Part shown: one piece after another, positions 1-10,594 of the stretch
How positions within the stretch are numbered: position 1 is the stretch's first letter
Layout of the letters: each line of letters begins with the position of its first letter
Source of the DNA: Perca fluviatilis
Lineage: Eukaryota > Chordata > Actinopteri > Perciformes > Percidae
DNA: 64,000 nt
Assembly: GCF_010015445.1 (NCBI RefSeq)
Contig: NC_053134.1
Coordinates: 17,394,629 to 17,458,628, forward strand
Direction: 5' to 3'
The notes under the pieces: generated by a model
What the model was told of the DNA's origin: nothing
What the model saw: the letters and a program-made list of their open reading frames with translations, nothing else
Database searches by the model: none
Made by a program: the position numbers and the translations under genes

Positions 1-1065
1 GTTGATCTATTCTTTAAACCACAAAAATATATTGTAGCAAGTGGAATTAGCTAAATGTTTAAAGTTTATGGAATAGAGATGCGCAGGTGGTTCAGCAACA
101 CCTGACGGAGTAACAAAAAGTAACCCTGAACTATAATAGGTTTTTCTCATTTCTATTTCCCTTTGTTGTACATTACAATGAATCTCATTGAAAACAAAAA
201 ACAAATTCATAGTTCACCAGAGCCTTCAGTTAAAGCTCCAAAGGAATTTATTAGCTACCAGGTTAACCTTTCTTTTCCGCCTATGTCTTTTATCAATTTT
301 GTGCCAAAATAAACTGAAAGCAAATCTAAATGTAACCCTAAAATGTTATTCAAGATTAACTTTATTGTCCCACATCATGGGAAATTTGTCTTGGGCACTT
401 AACCCATTCTGCAGCCATAGTAAAAACAAATAAACACAGACAGCATGTACAAACAGATACTGTACAATACCATACAACAGACCGTACTATGGTCTTGATG
501 GTGCATAAAACCCAACACGGTGTCATGCAATGCATTAGTTAAACATTACTCAAAATAAATAAATTAAATAAATTAAAGAGAGATCACAAGTACAACAATT
601 ACAAATCTCCATAATCCTGCAGGCCTGTTCTGCCTTTTACTTGCAGCTATTTAGGAGCTTAATAGACACTGTTATACAGTAAATGGTAACCGTCTCCTTA
701 TATGTGGCAGCTGATGTATAGCCTTCTCTCTCCACTCTGTGGCAGACCACTGGTTGAGCATCATCCGCTGCCGCTAAGTAACAGACTGCGGCTGGTCTGC
801 TTGGCAGGATGAAGAGCAGAGATGAACACTCATATCTCACTGCCTGCCAGCCGCACCGCAGGAGTCGTCCGCTGTAATAGGCTTGAGCCACACACACGTT
901 GGAAAGGAGCCTGTCCACGTGCACTCACGGATGTGCGACGTGTGCACGCAAACATTTACACGCAGGCGATGCAAGTGGGCCAAAACACATGCAAGAATGT
1001 AGTTTGATACATGTATTTACACATAGAGGTGACATGCTACATGAGCACATTTCACAGCATGTATT

Positions 1066-1067
<2 letters not shown>
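1..1067. other. No gene seen
   Basis: Ordinary-looking single-copy sequence. Short open frames on both strands show no recognisable protein and no splice-supported exon. Confidence 0.5.
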
Positions 1068-1111
<44 letters not shown>

Positions 1112-1117
1112 ACACAC
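1068..1117. repeat. (CA)n microsatellite
   Basis: Alternating CA on the plus strand with one T interruption near 1106. Confidence 0.95.
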
Positions 1118-2206
1118 GTGCAGTAAATATACACCACAGGGACTGTCTAGTGTAATACAACCTTTGCATTTTTTTTTTTCATGCTATACTGTGGCTACTG
1201 CAGTGATCGGATTAGCGGTGGCTCATATGGATGGATCATAGTCTTAACTGAAATGACTTCGATTTTAGACACGGAATATTAAGACGACCTTATATGGACA
1301 TCAAACCCAGATCATGCCACTGAGCTAATGGACCCAAACACTTTTAAAACCATCGGCAGAGTCAGTTGAGCTTCATTATTCTGCAGCCATTTGATCTTTG
1401 CACACGCAACGGTCGTCTAATTTCAGAGGGTGTTTGCAGCAATACAAGTGCTCCCTCATTCTGCATGCACACTTTCATATATTTATTTTCTCTTGCTATT
1501 TTTCGCTCATTCCTTCCATTAAAATACGACAGTTTGTTTGAAAGTGTATTGATCCAGCCTGTCAGAAATAACTGTCACTATTTGTAGCTATACACCACAA
1601 CTGATATTTGCATCATGAAAAGCAGTCATCATGTTCTCAGATGAGCCTCACTTAGTTGTGGTATATGCTATATGCTAAAGCTATATCTTTATACTGTACA
1701 TCAAAGGCAGATCCAGTTGTGTGCCTTTTATCCTCTTGTCATTTACAGCCCTCTTTGATGGAGGACAAAATATTATTACAGTGTGCATCAAGTTCATTCA
1801 CACACACATTCAGTCACGCAAAAGGATGCCATGCTTTTCTTTCCACAATTTGGAGTGTTATTCTTTTTTTTTTGTTTTTTTTTCATGCAATCATTGCCTA
1901 ACAAGCCAGCGCCACTCAAGAACAAATTCTTATTAGAAAGGACAGCCCGGGATAGACATGGACGATAGGATTTGGCTGATGGGGATGAAAAAGAGAGAGG
2001 GGTGGATGGGAAAAGGGAAAGAGGAGAGGAATCATGACAACAACACCAGTGACATGTCACCAATGTGCCTGGCTATGTTGTGGTTACATTTTGTATGTGT
2101 GTTGCTCTGTTGTGCTTAATATATTGATCCCTGGGATTAATAGCAGTCTCAAATAAAAGCAAAAATCATGAAGATGTCTAGTTTATCGTTTGTTTGTATG
2201 CAAACT
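1118..2206. other. No gene seen
   Basis: Two poly-T runs (about 1169 and 1866). No element or exon that I can support. Confidence 0.5.
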
Positions 2207-2556
2207 GGGGCTGCATCTACATTAATGATTATTTTCATTATCGCTGAATCCACTTATTTTCTATATTAATCGATTAATTCTTATAACATGTCCGTCAAAA
2301 ACAATAATAAATGGCCATCACAATTTCCAAAACACCAATCTGAAAAATTGGCTAATTCGTCTGACCAACAGTAAAACATGTAGATATTTTGTTAACTATC
2401 ATATCTGACAAAAGAAAAACATTTGAGATGCTGGAATAAAAAATGGATTTAGGGACATTTGGTATTTTTGCCTAAAAATGATAGAAATGATTAATTATCA
2501 AAAATGTTACTGGTTCTTTCTGCACATCGAGTAATCATTTAATGGATTTAGCGCTA
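2207..2556 (+). mobile_element. hAT-like MITE, 'GGGCTGC' teleost family, copy 1
   Basis: Begins GGGGCTGCATCTAC and runs through the family's ATTATTTTCATTATCG, GGCCATCACAATTTCC and GTCTGACCAACAG segments to a degraded complementary end (TTTAGCGCT). I recognise this from memory as a very common fish miniature element with no coding capacity. Two more copies are at 4276-4452 and 43815-44070. The exact ends are uncertain. Confidence 0.65.
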
Positions 2557-2645
2557 ATGGAAACACGTGTCCACAAAAGTGGAGAAAATAAATAATAAAA
2601 AATATTCAGAGTACACTTCTTTGAATTAGGTTGCGTGTCCTTTGA

Positions 2646-3315
2646 GGACCCTATCTTGCACCCGGCGCAGTGTGTAGCCCGACGCAAGTGTCTTTGCTAG
2701 TTTATGACCGACGCAGTTGTCAATTTCCCGTCCAGTGCCCATGTCGTTTAAATAGCAAATGCACCTGCGCCCATCTTTGCGCCCATGGGCGTGCTGGTCT
2801 TACAGGGAGGTGTGTTCAGGTGAATTCTTGGCGTATTGCTATCTTGAGGCAGCGGAAAGTGATCGCGCCATTGACCAACAAAAACCTGGTCTAAAGTCAA
2901 TAACGCAGCATTTCATTGTTATTTTAACAGCGCATTAGTAAAATGCTCCTAGGCTCGTGCACAGCGCGCGCACACGGTGCTTGTTACACACACAGGCACA
3001 CATGCAAGATTAAAAATAAAAATATTACAATGTGAAATAGCAAATCTGCCATCATAATAGCAATGCGCCAAGGTACAAACGCGCCTGGCTTTTAAAGGGA
3101 ATGGGAGATGACACTCTGATTGGTTTATTGCATGTTACGCCCAAAACACACCTATGAATTAATGAAGACACTAAGTACAACCCTTTTGAACTATGTGCCC
3201 GGCGCACAGACCCTTTTTTCCGCCGTTAAACTAGCAAAAGTCGATTCGTTCACGCCCTAAACGCACCTGCGCCATGCGCTTCACGCCATGCGCTTAGATT
3301 GTTAAAATAGACCCC
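2646..3315. mobile_element. PIF/Harbinger non-autonomous element
   Basis: About 670 bp. The left end reads GGACCCTATCTTGCACCCGG and the right end GATTGTTAAAATAGACCCC. These are degraded versions of the GGGCCCTAT...ATAGGGCCC ends of the copy at 39874-40992, with which it shares an internal stretch (GGGAATGNGAGATGAC then CTCTGATTGG) and the 'AAAACCTGGTCTAAAGTCA' block. No transposase remnant is left. The 3-bp target duplication is not preserved (TGA/ACC), so this copy looks older than the one at 39874. Confidence 0.75.
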
Positions 3316-4275
3316 ACCACCACAAAAAAATCTTCCAAATAAAACCGATGATTCTCAGCGTTCACAGCTACAGGACCACATAGTAGCAGTTAGAAAATCC
3401 TCAAAATGAGCTGTAGTAGATTTATAAGCCAGATCATCTAAGAGTTTGCCTCGAGGTGGTGGAACAAACCATTTCACTTTTCTTTTTTTTTCCTGCTTGT
3501 CCTTTCCTGAGCACTCAAGGTTTAATCATCATATGAAAAGACGAATACAGTATCACATAATACCTCAGAAAGCATTGGGAGTATAGCCTTTATACACACA
3601 CAGAAACGCGTGAAGGCTGTTGACACAAGCCAGGGGAACCCTGATTGAGTGTATACAAAGACTTCCTCGGAAAGCGAACTCGCAGCACATCATACTGTAT
3701 GTTGATCACCACCACTGGCCTGAGTAGTGCTGAGAAGAAAGTCTGTACAGGGTACCAATTATTATAGTTAAACTCCTGCTTTGCTACCAGCTCATAAGAT
3801 AAATGGGTTGTGGCTTGAATTTATCGCTCTGCTTCCACTTTCCCAACAGTTTACTATTACATGTTGATACCATTGAATGACTGAAGGCCTCAGTACACTT
3901 CGAACACAAGGGCTTTTCAGACGTTTCAGATAGTCGCACAGCGTCTGAAACCGCCAATGAAACAATCATACTGAACCCTTAAAGATTTGTGCCGGAACAA
4001 AGATATTTACCTGCTTTATTCCACTGTTTCTATGACAAACGCAAGTCCCAGATGAGCTTCCTCTATTCACCCTACAGTAGCTCTCCTTCAAGGCGTTGGA
4101 TCGACACAATTGAAAAAATAAGTGTCAGAGAAGGGACTACTATCTTTTCAGGTGTTGATGATACAAACACAAAAGTCTACTTGATGTCATTTTCCACTTT
4201 ACAGCGGTAAAGTGTTGCCAGCTCAAGAATAGAAGAATGATAGCTCCATGTATGAAATAAGGCAATCAATCAATG
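3316..4275. other. No gene seen
   Basis: No element, exon or tandem repeat that I can support. Confidence 0.45.
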
Positions 4276-4452
4276 ACGGCTGCAACTACTACTAATAATT
4301 GTTTTGGTCTATAAAACATTAGTAAACTGTGAAAATGCCCATTACAATTTGTCAAAATGTAAAGATATTCAGCTCACTGTCATATATTTTTTGTTTGAAA
4401 ATGTAGTTATTACGATTAATAGGCTATCAAAATAGTACTAATTGTAGCTCTA
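4276..4452 (+). mobile_element. hAT-like MITE, 'GGGCTGC' family, copy 2
   Basis: A shortened copy: GGCTGCAACTACTACTAATAA at the left, then TTTTGGTCTATAAAACAT, AATGCCCATTACAATTTG and AAAGATATTCAG, and the complementary end TTGTAGCTCT. Non-coding. Confidence 0.6.
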
Positions 4453-4652
4453 CAATCAATTCATCAATTCATCAATCCATCCATATATCTACCTTTACAT
4501 GTAGCTGATATTAAAAGCTAAATTAAGCAGGATCTTTGTTTAACATGAATTGAAAGGAAAGCACAGAACCTAAAGGGAACTGCATGTTCCCTCTCTGCTC
4601 GCTGCTGTCCTCACATAACCCCACCCATATAATGTTAATACTCCATTGAATG

Positions 4653-4820
<168 letters not shown>

Positions 4821-5256
4821 ATCTGATGCATGGTCCGCAGTGTGCATTATGAAGCCCTTGGGACTCTGGTAATAGATGGTATTCAGCGAAACTATAATAA
4901 CCTCTTTTGAAAAGAACTTTTACTCGCTCACTTGCTCCAAAATGATTGACAGCATCGCGGTATCTCTGTTGCGAAGTGACCGACAAACATAATTTGAGAC
5001 GTTTTAAATCCTAGCAGTTGGAGAGCACAATCGCAGCAATATACTGTGCTGATCTTGACGCAAATTAGGGGAATGGTTCAGGTCACTGTGTGTTCTAACG
5101 AGACAAAGAAAAGATAATGGCAAATGTACTATAACTGAACTTTGACATGTGTAGTGCTGTGTGTGTGGAGGAAAGCCATGTAATATAAATGTCTGGCGTT
5201 TGCCGCCTGGCTCTGTGCTTGGCATTAATATGACATTCCCTCTGCATGCTATATCT

Positions 5257-5261
<5 letters not shown>

Positions 5262-5293
<32 letters not shown>
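5262..5293. repeat. (TG)n microsatellite
   Basis: About 32 bp of TG ending in GCACGCG. Confidence 0.95.
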
Positions 5294-5294
<1 letters not shown>

Positions 5295-5429
5295 ACGCGA
5301 TGCGTCAGGGACAAAGAGTTCACACTGCAGCAGTGCTGTCTCTCTCCTTTCTCCTCTCCCACATCCCTCCCTCTGTTTCCTTCTCCTAAAATGATCTCTC
5401 AGTATTTCTGTCTGGATGCACAGCATGTT

Positions 5430-5430
<1 letters not shown>

Positions 5431-5509
<79 letters not shown>
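5431..5509. repeat. (CT)n(CA)n compound microsatellite
   Basis: A short CT run passes directly into about 70 bp of CA. Confidence 0.95.
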
Positions 5510-5511
<2 letters not shown>

Positions 5512-5623
5512 TCTGTACATTTTGTATGAACCTGCCTGTTGCTGTGCGTTTGAAAGGATGCCGATATGAAGTGCTATTTGTTCACATTAAAGTATCTTTC
5601 ATTGTATAGTTATATCATTTGAG

Positions 5624-5628
5624 CTATT
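5624..5628. repeat. Target-site duplication, left
   Basis: CTATT immediately outside the left TIR. It matches CTATT at 11268-11272. Confidence 0.6.
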
Positions 5629-5756
5629 TTATGAGAGGCCGTATAGGAGGTAATTCATACTTCTGTCTTACACACACTATCATAATCTTGCATATACACC
5701 ACTATACTCATACACACACACTATTATAATCCTTTTACATGTATGTATGATAGGGT

Positions 5757-6176
5757 ATAGTTGTGTATGTGAGAGAGTATAGTAGTGTATGTGAGAGAGT
5801 ATAGTAGTATGTGTGAGAGAGTATAGTGGTGGTATGGGAGAGTATAGTAGTATATGTGAGAGAGTATAGTAGTGTATGTGAGAGAGTATAGTAGTGTATG
5901 TGAGAGAGTATAGTAGTGTATGTGAGAGAGTATAGTGTGTAGTGTGAGAGAGTATAGTAGTATGTGAGAGAGTATAGTAGTGTATGAGAGAGTATAGTAG
6001 TATATGTGTATGTGAGAGAGTATAGTAGTGTATGTGAGAGAGTATAGTAGTGTATGTGAGAGAGTGTAGTAGTATGTGTGAGAGTATAGTAGTATATGTG
6101 AGAGAGTATAGTAGTATATGTGAGAGAGTATAGTGGTGTATGTGAGAGAGTATAGTAGTGTGTGTGAGAGAGTATA
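5757..6176. repeat. TIR minisatellite array, left arm
   Basis: About 20 copies of a 21-22-bp unit of the form TATGTGAGAGAGTATAGTAG(TG), with point and small length variants. The array on the right arm at 10595-11142 is its reverse complement. Confidence 0.93.
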
Positions 6177-6401
6177 GTTGAAAAGGAAGTTGGTTTGATC
6201 AATCAGGAAGACAGCTTAAATTCTCACTTCCTCATTGGCTAAAGGGGCCATTTTAAATTATCATTATCTGGTGGGCTTGCTGCTTTGAAAGTACAGCTAG
6301 CACCAACTCAGAGGAACAAGGAACATTTAAATCAAGCAGCATAAACTTTAAGGAAAAAAACAACCTTTTTGGACGAAAACATTTATTCTTATTTTATTTA
6401 G

Positions 6402-6593
6402 TTTCTTTTTCAAGGTCAGTTTTTGTTTGTGGAAGTATATGGTAATGAGGAAAACATTACTATCTTTTTCACTGATACACTGCGGTGTGTTCAGAGAATT
6501 GTGAGGGAAACTGACAATTTGGGACATGACATTTTGGAAAGATTAATTTCTGAGCTCAATGGTTATAATTATAATAATAATAATAATACATAA
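6402..6593 (+). CDS. Unrecognised coding-like fragment in HECT transposon, plus strand
   Basis: An open frame of 64 codons between TAG and TAA with protein-like composition from about 6420, including VEVYGNEENITIFF, VQRIVRETDNLGHDILER and LISELNGYN. An acceptor-like TTTTTCAAGGTCAG ends at 6419, so it may be an internal exon. A LINE tail inserted at about 6560 cuts its 3' end. In the continuing interior a second open stretch (about 6650-6793, including QFEEDDNQGSFGVELKIF) could be its continuation beyond that insertion. I cannot name the protein. Its location inside the TIRs, opposite in orientation to the HECT gene, suggests a second gene of the element. Confidence 0.35.
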   Translation, partial: FLFQGQFLFVEVYGNEENITIFFTDTLRCVQRIVRETDNLGHDILERLISELNGYNYNNNNNT

Positions 6594-6645
6594 GTTTTAT
6601 ATAGCGCTTTACATGGAACTCAAAGACGCTTTACAAACAAAAGAA
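6560..6645 (-). mobile_element. L2-clade LINE 3' tail
   Basis: Read on the minus strand it gives GTCTTTGAGTTCCATGTAAA, then GCGCTATATAA and a (TTA)n end. The same terminal signature occurs at 47330-47380, downstream of reverse-transcriptase coding sequence. Only the extreme 3' end is present, as expected from 5' truncation. A (CAAA)n run follows. Confidence 0.7.
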
Positions 6646-6760
6646 ACAAACAAACAAACATACTCAGACGATCTCTTTCTTGCTATTGATTAACCAGCAG
6701 TTTGAAGAGGATGACAATCAGGGAAGCTTTGGTGTAGAGCTGAAGATCTTTGACCGAACA

Positions 6761-6800
6761 CGACGGGACCCGACGGGACCCGACAGGACCTGACGGGACC
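6761..6800. repeat. 10-bp tandem repeat x4
   Basis: Four adjacent copies of CGACGGGACC, two of them with one substitution. Confidence 0.9.
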
Positions 6801-7289
6801 TTAGTTTCTATCATTTTACACGGGCTCGCGATCCGAGTTGCGCGCAGCAGTGCAGAACATTTTAGTTAGGAGTGACAACGCTGAAATGAATGAAGTACAT
6901 TTTGAGACTTCAATGTTGTTGTTCCAGAAAATGACTTTATTTTCAATTAAACAGTTATGAACAGAATTCTAGAAACTGTAGACCCACTAGCCAATGACGG
7001 TAACCATGGCATTCTATTATTTTTTTAGCCTAGTGATCTCTATCAGTGAGCAACTTCATTAGTGTCAAGGCAATTAATAAAGGTTAATAAAAGGCCAGTG
7101 AAAAGTTTTCTTTTTAGTCAAATGATTATTCTATTCCATTTTATAAATAGATTTTATTGATTGTTATCGAAATAGAACATAACCAACATACAAGTCAGAA
7201 CAGGAAGGAAATAAACCACCATTCACACCAAAATGACTTCAGGTAGCGCACGACTGTCCTTACCCCAACAAGTTAAAGAAGAGGAGAGA

Positions 7290-7500
7290 AAAGATAAATA
7301 AATTAAAAAATAAATAAATAAATAATAAAAATAATTAAATTAAAAAAATAACAGAAAAAACAAAAAATTAAATAATACAAAAATATATATATATAAAATA
7401 AATATATATATATATATACACATACATACATACAGATATACAAATATACATATATACATACATATATATATACATACATACCTACATACATACACATGTG
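7290..7500. repeat. AT-rich low-complexity block
   Basis: Successive TAAA, TATA and TACA tandem runs. The open frame across it is an artefact. Confidence 0.85.
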
Positions 7501-7653
7501 AATTAAAAACCAAGTAAAAATAAAATCAGTCACCCTATACACATACCTTGCCTTCTCTCAACCATGTATAGTTGAGTTAAAATATAAATTTTACCAGTAC
7601 ACAAGACAATAGCAGGGGGGATGATTATTCCATTTTTAATTGTTTAAACAAGA

Positions 7654-7740
7654 CATTAATAATGTATTAGGAAATGGTGAGTTATTGACAACGATGCCTC
7701 TTCAATTTAGTCAAGTTCAACAGGCAACAGATTTTAATAA
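7654..7740 (+). pseudogene. Inverted partial copy of HECT-gene exon 1
   Basis: The plus strand reads LGNGELLTTMPLQFSQVQQ. Minus-strand exon 1 of the HECT gene (10199-10451) has LGNGELLSTMSRQLN, a stop, then VQQ, and the two also match closely at the nucleotide level (GGAAATGGTGAG..ATTG..AACGATG). The copy has CAA where exon 1 has the in-frame TAA, so that stop most likely arose by a C-to-T change. It lies just beyond the 3' end of the HECT gene, in the opposite orientation. It is either the remnant of a second gene copy or a piece moved during rearrangement. Confidence 0.6.
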
Positions 7741-8604
7741 TGTATATTAAGGACTTCTTGGAAGTCATTCCTGACCAAATCCCTGAGTGTTTTTTAATGC
7801 AAAATCCATAGTTTCCTTAAAATCCTCGAATTTTTTCAGGACTGGCAACCGCAGGCAGTTAATGCATGTTTTCGGTGGGTAAATGACGGCCTTGTCTGAG
7901 GGGCAGCTCATGGAGAAAAACCACTGAAGGTAGTGGGGAGAAGCCCAGGGGTGGAATATCATTTGCTCCCATCGTAAAGGCCAGGATACCCCCAAGTTGC
8001 AAGGGTCCCTCTTGCTCTGAAAAAGAAATACACCAAAGAACACCAAAACCAAAAATTAAACCTAGCATGTAGAAAACTTTTAAAAAGGAGGGAAAGACAA
8101 AGACAGACAGAAGGGCATATGAAAAGATTTTTATTCCATAACTAGCAATAATACTTACCCTCAACATCCAGCAGGTAGTCCCTCCAAAATGCACACATTC
8201 CTCTGCGCTTCTTTTGTTCCTGCCCACTGCTGACAGTTCTAGTACATCCGCGCGTGAGTGGGAATGGCTCATGACAAAACAGCGGTCTGAAAGCATCTGG
8301 GTGCATTCTTATTGCATCAAGAACACCAAGAGTCTTCATCCCCACCCTGAACCTGTAAAAATGTATCATGAGAAGATAGAAATATAATTTTTCAAATTGG
8401 ATAAATTATCACACAGCACATGAAAGGGATGACTTATAAGACAGTTCAGTGTTTGTTGACTATGCAAAAAGGCCTTGTCTTTGACAACTATCTAAAACGT
8501 GATGTTCTTTAAGTTATTTTATATGATACATGCAAGCCTTTATTCAGAGTGTTTGGTTGTACATTGACTTTTAAAAATATGTTAAAATCTTTCATTATTC
8601 TTAA

Positions 8605-9202
8605 TCCTTGTAAGCTGTTCAGGTCTGTGGGACCCGTTTTCAATGTTTGCTAAAATAAAAATGATGCTATTTATTATTTCTTCTAACTCAAACTCATTGG
8701 CCTTGGCTCATTTTCTTTGAAGAACATAAAAAATAACTTATTTTCAATTAGTGTACACGGTACACCCCCCTACACATAACTAATACAAATGAGGTGTTCG
8801 GGTCTACTGGACCCAAGTGTAATTATTACAGTGTAATAATTGTAGGTGCTATGAAACTTTGTACCTGCTATTCTCACACAAAGTTAAAAAATTGTTACAT
8901 TTCAAGTACTTTCTACCTGTTCTGATTAAGTTCTAAGAAATAAGCACCAATAATGATAATGATTGATGATAATGAATGAAAAATCTTGTTTCTATTTTAT
9001 TTTTATTTTTTTACCTTTTTATAATTGGAGTAAATGGCAAATATGAACCATAAATGATGTATCTATCATTGGTAATTGAGCTTAAGTAAACCTCTGTTTA
9101 GTATTTTTATATACATGTTTATGGCTGTATTGATTTAAAAACCTAATAATGTGGTGGGTCCAACATTGGCTGTGGAACAAAAATATGAACACCTTAGAAG
9201 GG
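8605..9202. mobile_element. TTAA-type MITE (piggyBac-like) in HECT intron
   Basis: TTAA at 8601-8604 and 9203-9206. Terminal repeats are TCCTTGTAAGCTGTTC at the left and, inverted, CCCTTCTAAGGTGTTC at the right. The inner sequence has the 'GGTCTACTGGACCC' segment and a palindrome around TAATTATTACAGTGTAATAA. There is no coding capacity. A TTAA target points to piggyBac- or Kolobok-type mobilisation; the CCCTT start favours piggyBac. It separates HECT exons 2 and 3. Confidence 0.75.
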
Positions 9203-9627
9203 TTAATTATGTTTGCTAAAAAATGGAGTTACACAAACCTTTGAAGTGCTCCACTAACTCGATGAACCAGCTGAAACATGATGATATCCTCCACCAAGAG
9301 ATCTTTGTCTTCTATGCGTTTCAAAGGCCTTAGACGCCCAGCATTGGCCAGATAATCTGTAATAAATCATTGTATAGTATGAACAACACAAGATTAGATA
9401 TATTAAACTATATTAAACTGTTCTTTCCTGGAGGCCAGGCCTGTATGTGATGATGAAATTAGGTGATGCATGAATTTATATGAATGACATCTTTTATTTA
9501 ACTCCTTTAATCACAGTAGTATATTTAGCACTGACCAAGCCTGGTTTAAACATTCATATGAAAGTCAGAAACAAATCACACAGATTGCAGAAATATAAAA
9601 CAAATATGTGGCTTCACCACACTTAAT

Positions 9628-9698
9628 CAGGGCTCTCAAGTTTTGAAGACAGGCAAGAGTGACATTCTAAAATGCTTAATAAGCACTTGAGAGCCCTG
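9628..9698. mobile_element. 71-bp foldback with hAT-like ends
   Basis: CAGGGCTCTCAAGT at the left and its exact complement ACTTGAGAGCCCTG at the right. The CAGGG start suits a hAT end. Flanks CTTAAT/CTTAGT are a possible imperfect duplication. It lies in intron 1 of the HECT relic. Confidence 0.65.
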
Positions 9699-9763
9699 CT
9701 TAGTAGTATTTAGATTATTATTCACTGTAATAAACATATGTAAACATGTATATTGCACTCGTT

Positions 9764-9820
9764 ACTAATAATAATAATACATTTTATTTATATAGCGCTT
9801 TTCATGGTACTCAAAGACAC
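9764..9820 (-). mobile_element. L2-clade LINE 3' tail
   Basis: Minus-strand reading: GTCTTTGAGTACCATGAAAA, then GCGCTATATAA and ATAAAATGTATTATTATTA. A severely truncated copy within the HECT intron. Confidence 0.65.
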
Positions 9821-9904
9821 ACACAGGCTAAATATCGTCACCCAGTCAGATGATTGCAACTCAGCTAGCTAGCCAGCCGATGGAAGACCGAGCATTCTTA
9901 TTTA

Positions 9905-9956
9905 ACCTATCTTTGCTGTAAAAGCCCTCGCCTACTCTCTTTACCCAAAGATAGGT
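9905..9956. repeat. Short inverted repeat
   Basis: ACCTATCTTTG and its exact complement CAAAGATAGGT are separated by 30 bp. Confidence 0.7.
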
Positions 9957-10546
9957 GACAACCAATAAATGCAGAACTACATTGCAATAAGCTGCGCACT
10001 GAATAGCAAATTACAATGTGTTTGAAATTTAATAACAGGAGCGGCCGCAATGGGTATTACAATTACCAATATGCTTCGATAACTGCTGCTGCTCGCTGCT
10101 AGCTTTTTCTCCTAGTCAAAGTCAAATGTACATTGTACAGTAAATAAACTGTGGTTAATCAATCAATACATCTTATGTAAGCAGATTTATCAACTTACCT
10201 CTTCCTGGATTTTCGCGGCACATCTGGTAGCGGGGTCCTCCGTGTTGCATTGAGCTAGCTAGAAGTAGCAGTGCTAGCCGGGCGCCAGGTCTGACTGGAT
10301 TTGCAGTTCCACCCCTGAATAATCTCTGCATCTCCGAATCAGAGCTCTGTTGGACTTAATTTAATTGTCGAGACATCGTTGACAATAGCTCACCATTTCC
10401 TAAATTATTATTTAGAAGACCCACAGCTTCAGTTAGCCTCTCTCTATCCATTACAACCCCACTTCAGCCAAACTATGCCAATGACAATGATTCGAATTTG
10501 ACCGTCAAATACCGCTTCTTCTTTGTCAACCAATCAGGAGCTGAGT

Positions 10547-10588
10547 AATCAAACTCCCTTCCGTTTCAATCAAACTCCCTTCCGTTTC
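10547..10588. repeat. 21-bp direct duplication at inner TIR edge
   Basis: Two tandem copies of a unit containing CAAACTCCCTTCCGTTTC. A single diverged counterpart is at the inner edge of the left arm (about 6176-6200). Confidence 0.8.
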
Positions 10589-10594
10589 AATCAA

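Larger units (their letters stand above)
7765..10451 (-). pseudogene. HECT-domain E3 ubiquitin ligase relic (G2E3-like, teleost multicopy type)
   Basis: Four exons can be placed with GT-AG borders and matching phases. Exon 1 (10451-10199) has an N-terminal MDRERLTEAVGLL-type stretch and an in-frame TAA. Exon 2 (9356-9239) has LKRIEDKDLLVEDII. Exon 3 (8352-8159) has FRVGMKTLGVLDAI and FWRDYLLDVE. Exon 4 (8016-7765) has ILAFTMGANDIPPLGFSP, the catalytic-loop motif TCINCLRLP, FKETMDFALKNTQGFG and a TGA stop. In the HECT family the C lobe carries the catalytic cysteine that accepts ubiquitin, and TC is kept here. Exon 3 has two compensating frameshifts, exon 4 has one (about 7868), and most of the HECT N lobe is missing. 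So this copy should not make an active ligase. The gene lies wholly inside a TIR element, and its introns have received a TTAA MITE and a small foldback. The family match is strong. The G2E3-like label is from memory. Confidence 0.82.

Noticed and set aside
5735..6202. 155-codon frame (SHTLLYSLTYTTI repeats) and its counterpart at 10523-10750
   Set aside because: They translate the ~22-bp minisatellite of the TIR arms. The unit length varies, so the frame is not conserved.
7303..7542. Tyr/Ile/Phe-rich minus-strand frame
   Set aside because: Lies in AT-rich low-complexity DNA.
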